From contig JAEDGL010000122.1 of assembly GCA_016297535.1 (NCBI GenBank), forward strand, positions 1 to 7,152: DNA of 7,152 nucleotides, written 5' to 3'. A program made the translations under genes and the position numbers. Positions 5,637 through 7,152 of the stretch are shown in pieces (position 1 is the stretch's first letter; the number at the start of each line of letters is the position of its first letter). The DNA comes from Clostridia bacterium. Its GTDB lineage: Bacteria > Bacillota > Clostridia > Christensenellales > Aristaeellaceae. The notes under the pieces were generated by a model that saw nothing but the letters and a program-made list of their open reading frames with translations, made no database searches and was not told the origin of the DNA.

Positions 5637-6323
5637 ATGAGTCTTGGGCAGAATCTTCAATTTCTTCGCAAAATGCGCCGCATGACGCAGGAGGAGCTAT
5701 CCGAAAAGCTGGCTGTCAGCCGCCAGACGGTAAGCAAGTGGGAGCTGGATGCCGTTTATCCCGAAATGGAAAAGGTGATTGAACTGTGTGAACTGTTCAA
5801 CTGCTCCATGGATCAGCTGATCCGGGAGAACATGAATGTGGTGGATGATCTGTATTCCAACATCCGCTGCGAATGGGTGGAGCCCTTTCAGTACCTGCGC
5901 CACATCGTTATCAGCACCGACCCGGAAACGGATGCCATCGAGCACATGAAGCGCACGGCCGCGGAGCTGGGGATTGATCAGCCGAAGCTCATCGGCTGGG
6001 ATTTTCCGATGTTGTCCCAGGAGCAGATCAACGTATACAACATGCACGGTTACGCCTGCGCGCTGATTTTGCCCGAAGGCGTAACGCCGCCCGAGGGCAT
6101 GGAGGTGCTGGCGCAGCAACGGCAGCAGTACGCCGCCATCACCATTCGCGATCCCTTTTCCGCGCCCTTTACCACCATTCCCAATGCCTACAAGGTGCTG
6201 CTTACCTACATGAAGGCCAACGGCCTGCGGGGCCGGTTGCAGAAGGATGCCATCGAGTGCTTTGAAAAGCAATACACCGCCGGCGGCGTAACCTGGATGG
6301 ACGTCTTTATCGCCATGGAGTAA
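5637..6323 (+). CDS. XRE-family regulator with GyrI-like effector-binding domain
   Basis: This 228-residue protein joins an N-terminal XRE helix-turn-helix (about 5-64) to a C-terminal GyrI-like/effector-binding domain (about 80-228). In the first domain, MTQEELSEKLAVSRQTVSKWE is the classical turn and recognition helix. In the second, the QYLRHIVIS strand, the GYACALILPEGV segment, YAAITI and the end DVFIAME fit the ligand-binding fold seen in AraC- and MerR-type drug sensors. It would be a cytoplasmic regulator switched by a small molecule. ATG at 5637 is preferred over the in-frame ATG at 5631, since AAGGGG (5622-5627) is nine bases from it and only three from the other. It is divergent from the isomerase-like gene and convergent with the GH51 gene. 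Its target and ligand are unknown; the neighbour across the spacer is the likeliest target. Confidence 0.85.
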   Translation: MSLGQNLQFLRKMRRMTQEELSEKLAVSRQTVSKWELDAVYPEMEKVIELCELFNCSMDQLIRENMNVVDDLYSNIRCEWVEPFQYLRHIVISTDPETDAIEHMKRTAAELGIDQPKLIGWDFPMLSQEQINVYNMHGYACALILPEGVTPPEGMEVLAQQRQQYAAITIRDPFSAPFTTIPNAYKVLLTYMKANGLRGRLQKDAIECFEKQYTAGGVTWMDVFIAME

Positions 6324-6333
6324 GGTTTGCGCA

Positions 6334-6369
6334 AACAAAAAGAGCCTTGATTGGAAGGCTCTTTTTGTT
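6334..6369. terminator. Bidirectional terminator between regulator and GH51 gene
   Basis: A perfect 15-base-pair stem (6334-6348 with 6355-6369) closes on a six-base loop GATTGG. The GC core AGAGCC/GGCTCT is flanked by five A's and five T's, giving a U run for transcripts from either side. It sits ten bases after the stop of the regulator and ten bases before the last codon of the convergent GH51 gene. A 12-base palindrome, GTTTGCGCAAAC at 6325-6336, precedes and slightly overlaps it. Confidence 0.88.
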
Positions 6370-6378
6370 GTTGGTTTT

Positions 6379-7152
6379 TTATTTGCTCAGACGAATGACA
6401 TTCCAGCTCAGGCTGGGCAGAACAATGTTCAGCCTGCCGCCATCCAGCACGCCGCCCTTGCCCTGCGTGGGGGCCACATTGTCGGGGTCGGTCTCGGTGT
6501 TGACGGCCTTGACATCGTCGTGATGCAGCACGATATGCTCTTCAATCTTCAGATCGCCAAAGGCGCGCAGATCGCATTCCAGCTCGATGGGCTCGTTCAG
6601 ATCGCGGTTGACGGCGAAAATGGTTACGCTGCCGTCCTCCGCCATGGTTGCGGTCGCATCCACCAGCGGTACCTTTTCATAATCGGCGCAGTCGTAAGTG
6701 GGGCTGCTGATGAGGGGACGCAGCGCGGTGCCGCGGCCATACCTGGACGCATGCATCAGCGGCCAGTAAATGGTCTGCGCCCACACGCCGCCGCCGTTGC
6801 GGGTCATGATGGGAGCGATTACGTTTACCAGCTGCGCCATGCAGGCCACCTTCACGCGGTCGGCATTTTTGAGGAAGGTAATCAGCATGGCGCCTACGAG
6901 CAGCGCATCCTCAAAGTTGTAGACATCCTCCAGAAGCGGCAGCGCGCGGTTCCACTTGCCCTGCTTCCAGACCTCCTTATCCTGCTCGTTGGAATGGTAC
7001 CACACGTTCCACTCATCGAAGGAAAGGTTGATCTTTTTCTTGCTGTGCCTGGTGCCGCCAACGGCATCGCAGATGGAAACAACGCTCTTGATGAAATCAT
7101 CCAGATCCATGTTGCGAGCCAGAAAATCCGGCGTGTTGTTGCTGGGGTTGCC
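6379..7152 (-). CDS. GH51 alpha-L-arabinofuranosidase, C-terminal half (5' end outside window)
   Basis: The visible 257 codons remain open to the window edge, so the N-terminus is missing. The family hydrolyses terminal arabinofuranosyl residues from arabinan, arabinoxylan or their oligosaccharides with retention. The reading begins GNPSNNTPDFLARNMDLDDF, typical of the stretch ahead of the nucleophile. The nucleophile is the Glu of FDEWNVWY (codon 7012-7014). The barrel end shows NFEDALLVGAMLITFLKNADRV and a segment around APIMTRNGGGVWAQTIYWPL. A beta-sandwich domain follows, from about visible residue 155, ending WNVIRLSK. About 210 residues after the nucleophile agree with family length. 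The acid/base Glu must lie beyond the window. There is no signal peptide information; most bacterial GH51 enzymes are cytoplasmic. An internal ATG at 7110 is not the start, since the conserved family sequence continues upstream of it. Confidence 0.93.
   Translation of the reverse strand, partial: GNPSNNTPDFLARNMDLDDFIKSVVSICDAVGGTRHSKKKINLSFDEWNVWYHSNEQDKEVWKQGKWNRALPLLEDVYNFEDALLVGAMLITFLKNADRVKVACMAQLVNVIAPIMTRNGGGVWAQTIYWPLMHASRYGRGTALRPLISSPTYDCADYEKVPLVDATATMAEDGSVTIFAVNRDLNEPIELECDLRAFGDLKIEEHIVLHHDDVKAVNTETDPDNVAPTQGKGGVLDGGRLNIVLPSLSWNVIRLSK

Noticed and set aside
1..7152. CRISPR array, tRNA, rRNA or mobile element
   Set aside because: No regularly spaced repeats, cloverleaf-like sequence, rRNA-like stretch, transposase or terminal inverted repeat with target duplication was seen.

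Overview
The window looks like chromosomal DNA of a GC-rich anaerobic member of the Firmicutes, probably class Clostridia. This is an inference from three things: strong AGGAGG-type ribosome binding sites, an ECF sigma factor translationally coupled to a membrane anti-sigma-like protein without a zinc motif, and an XRE-GyrI-type regulator beside carbohydrate genes. No marker gene fixes the species. I see no transposase, integrase, phage gene, CRISPR array, tRNA or rRNA.

Left part (1-1964): a gene-free edge carries two successive hairpins. It is followed by a complete minus-strand gene for an FtsH-type membrane AAA+ zinc protease. Middle (1965-4653): a divergent control region separates ftsH from a plus-strand three-gene operon. 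That operon encodes an ECF sigma factor, a single-pass membrane protein that is probably its anti-sigma factor, and a secreted protein of unknown function. The genes overlap by 4 bases (ATGA) or are separated by 1 base, so they are probably made together. The sigma gene has a plausible ECF-type promoter of its own and an 18-base perfect palindrome at the expected transcription start. The operon ends in a strong hairpin terminator followed by a second hairpin. The same two-hairpin module, with a different second-stem sequence, lies at the left edge of the window.

Right part (4654-7152): a minus-strand sugar phosphate isomerase/epimerase-like TIM-barrel gene is divergent from a plus-strand regulator with an XRE helix-turn-helix and a GyrI-like ligand-binding domain. 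The shared spacer holds a promoter for each gene. The regulator converges through a bidirectional terminator on the 3' part of a GH51 alpha-L-arabinofuranosidase gene that runs off the right edge.

As a whole the window holds a protein quality-control protease, a probable envelope or signal-responsive ECF operon, and a carbohydrate-related segment. The families are mostly familiar. The less ordinary material is in the non-coding DNA: the repeated double-hairpin module and the palindrome over the ECF promoter start.
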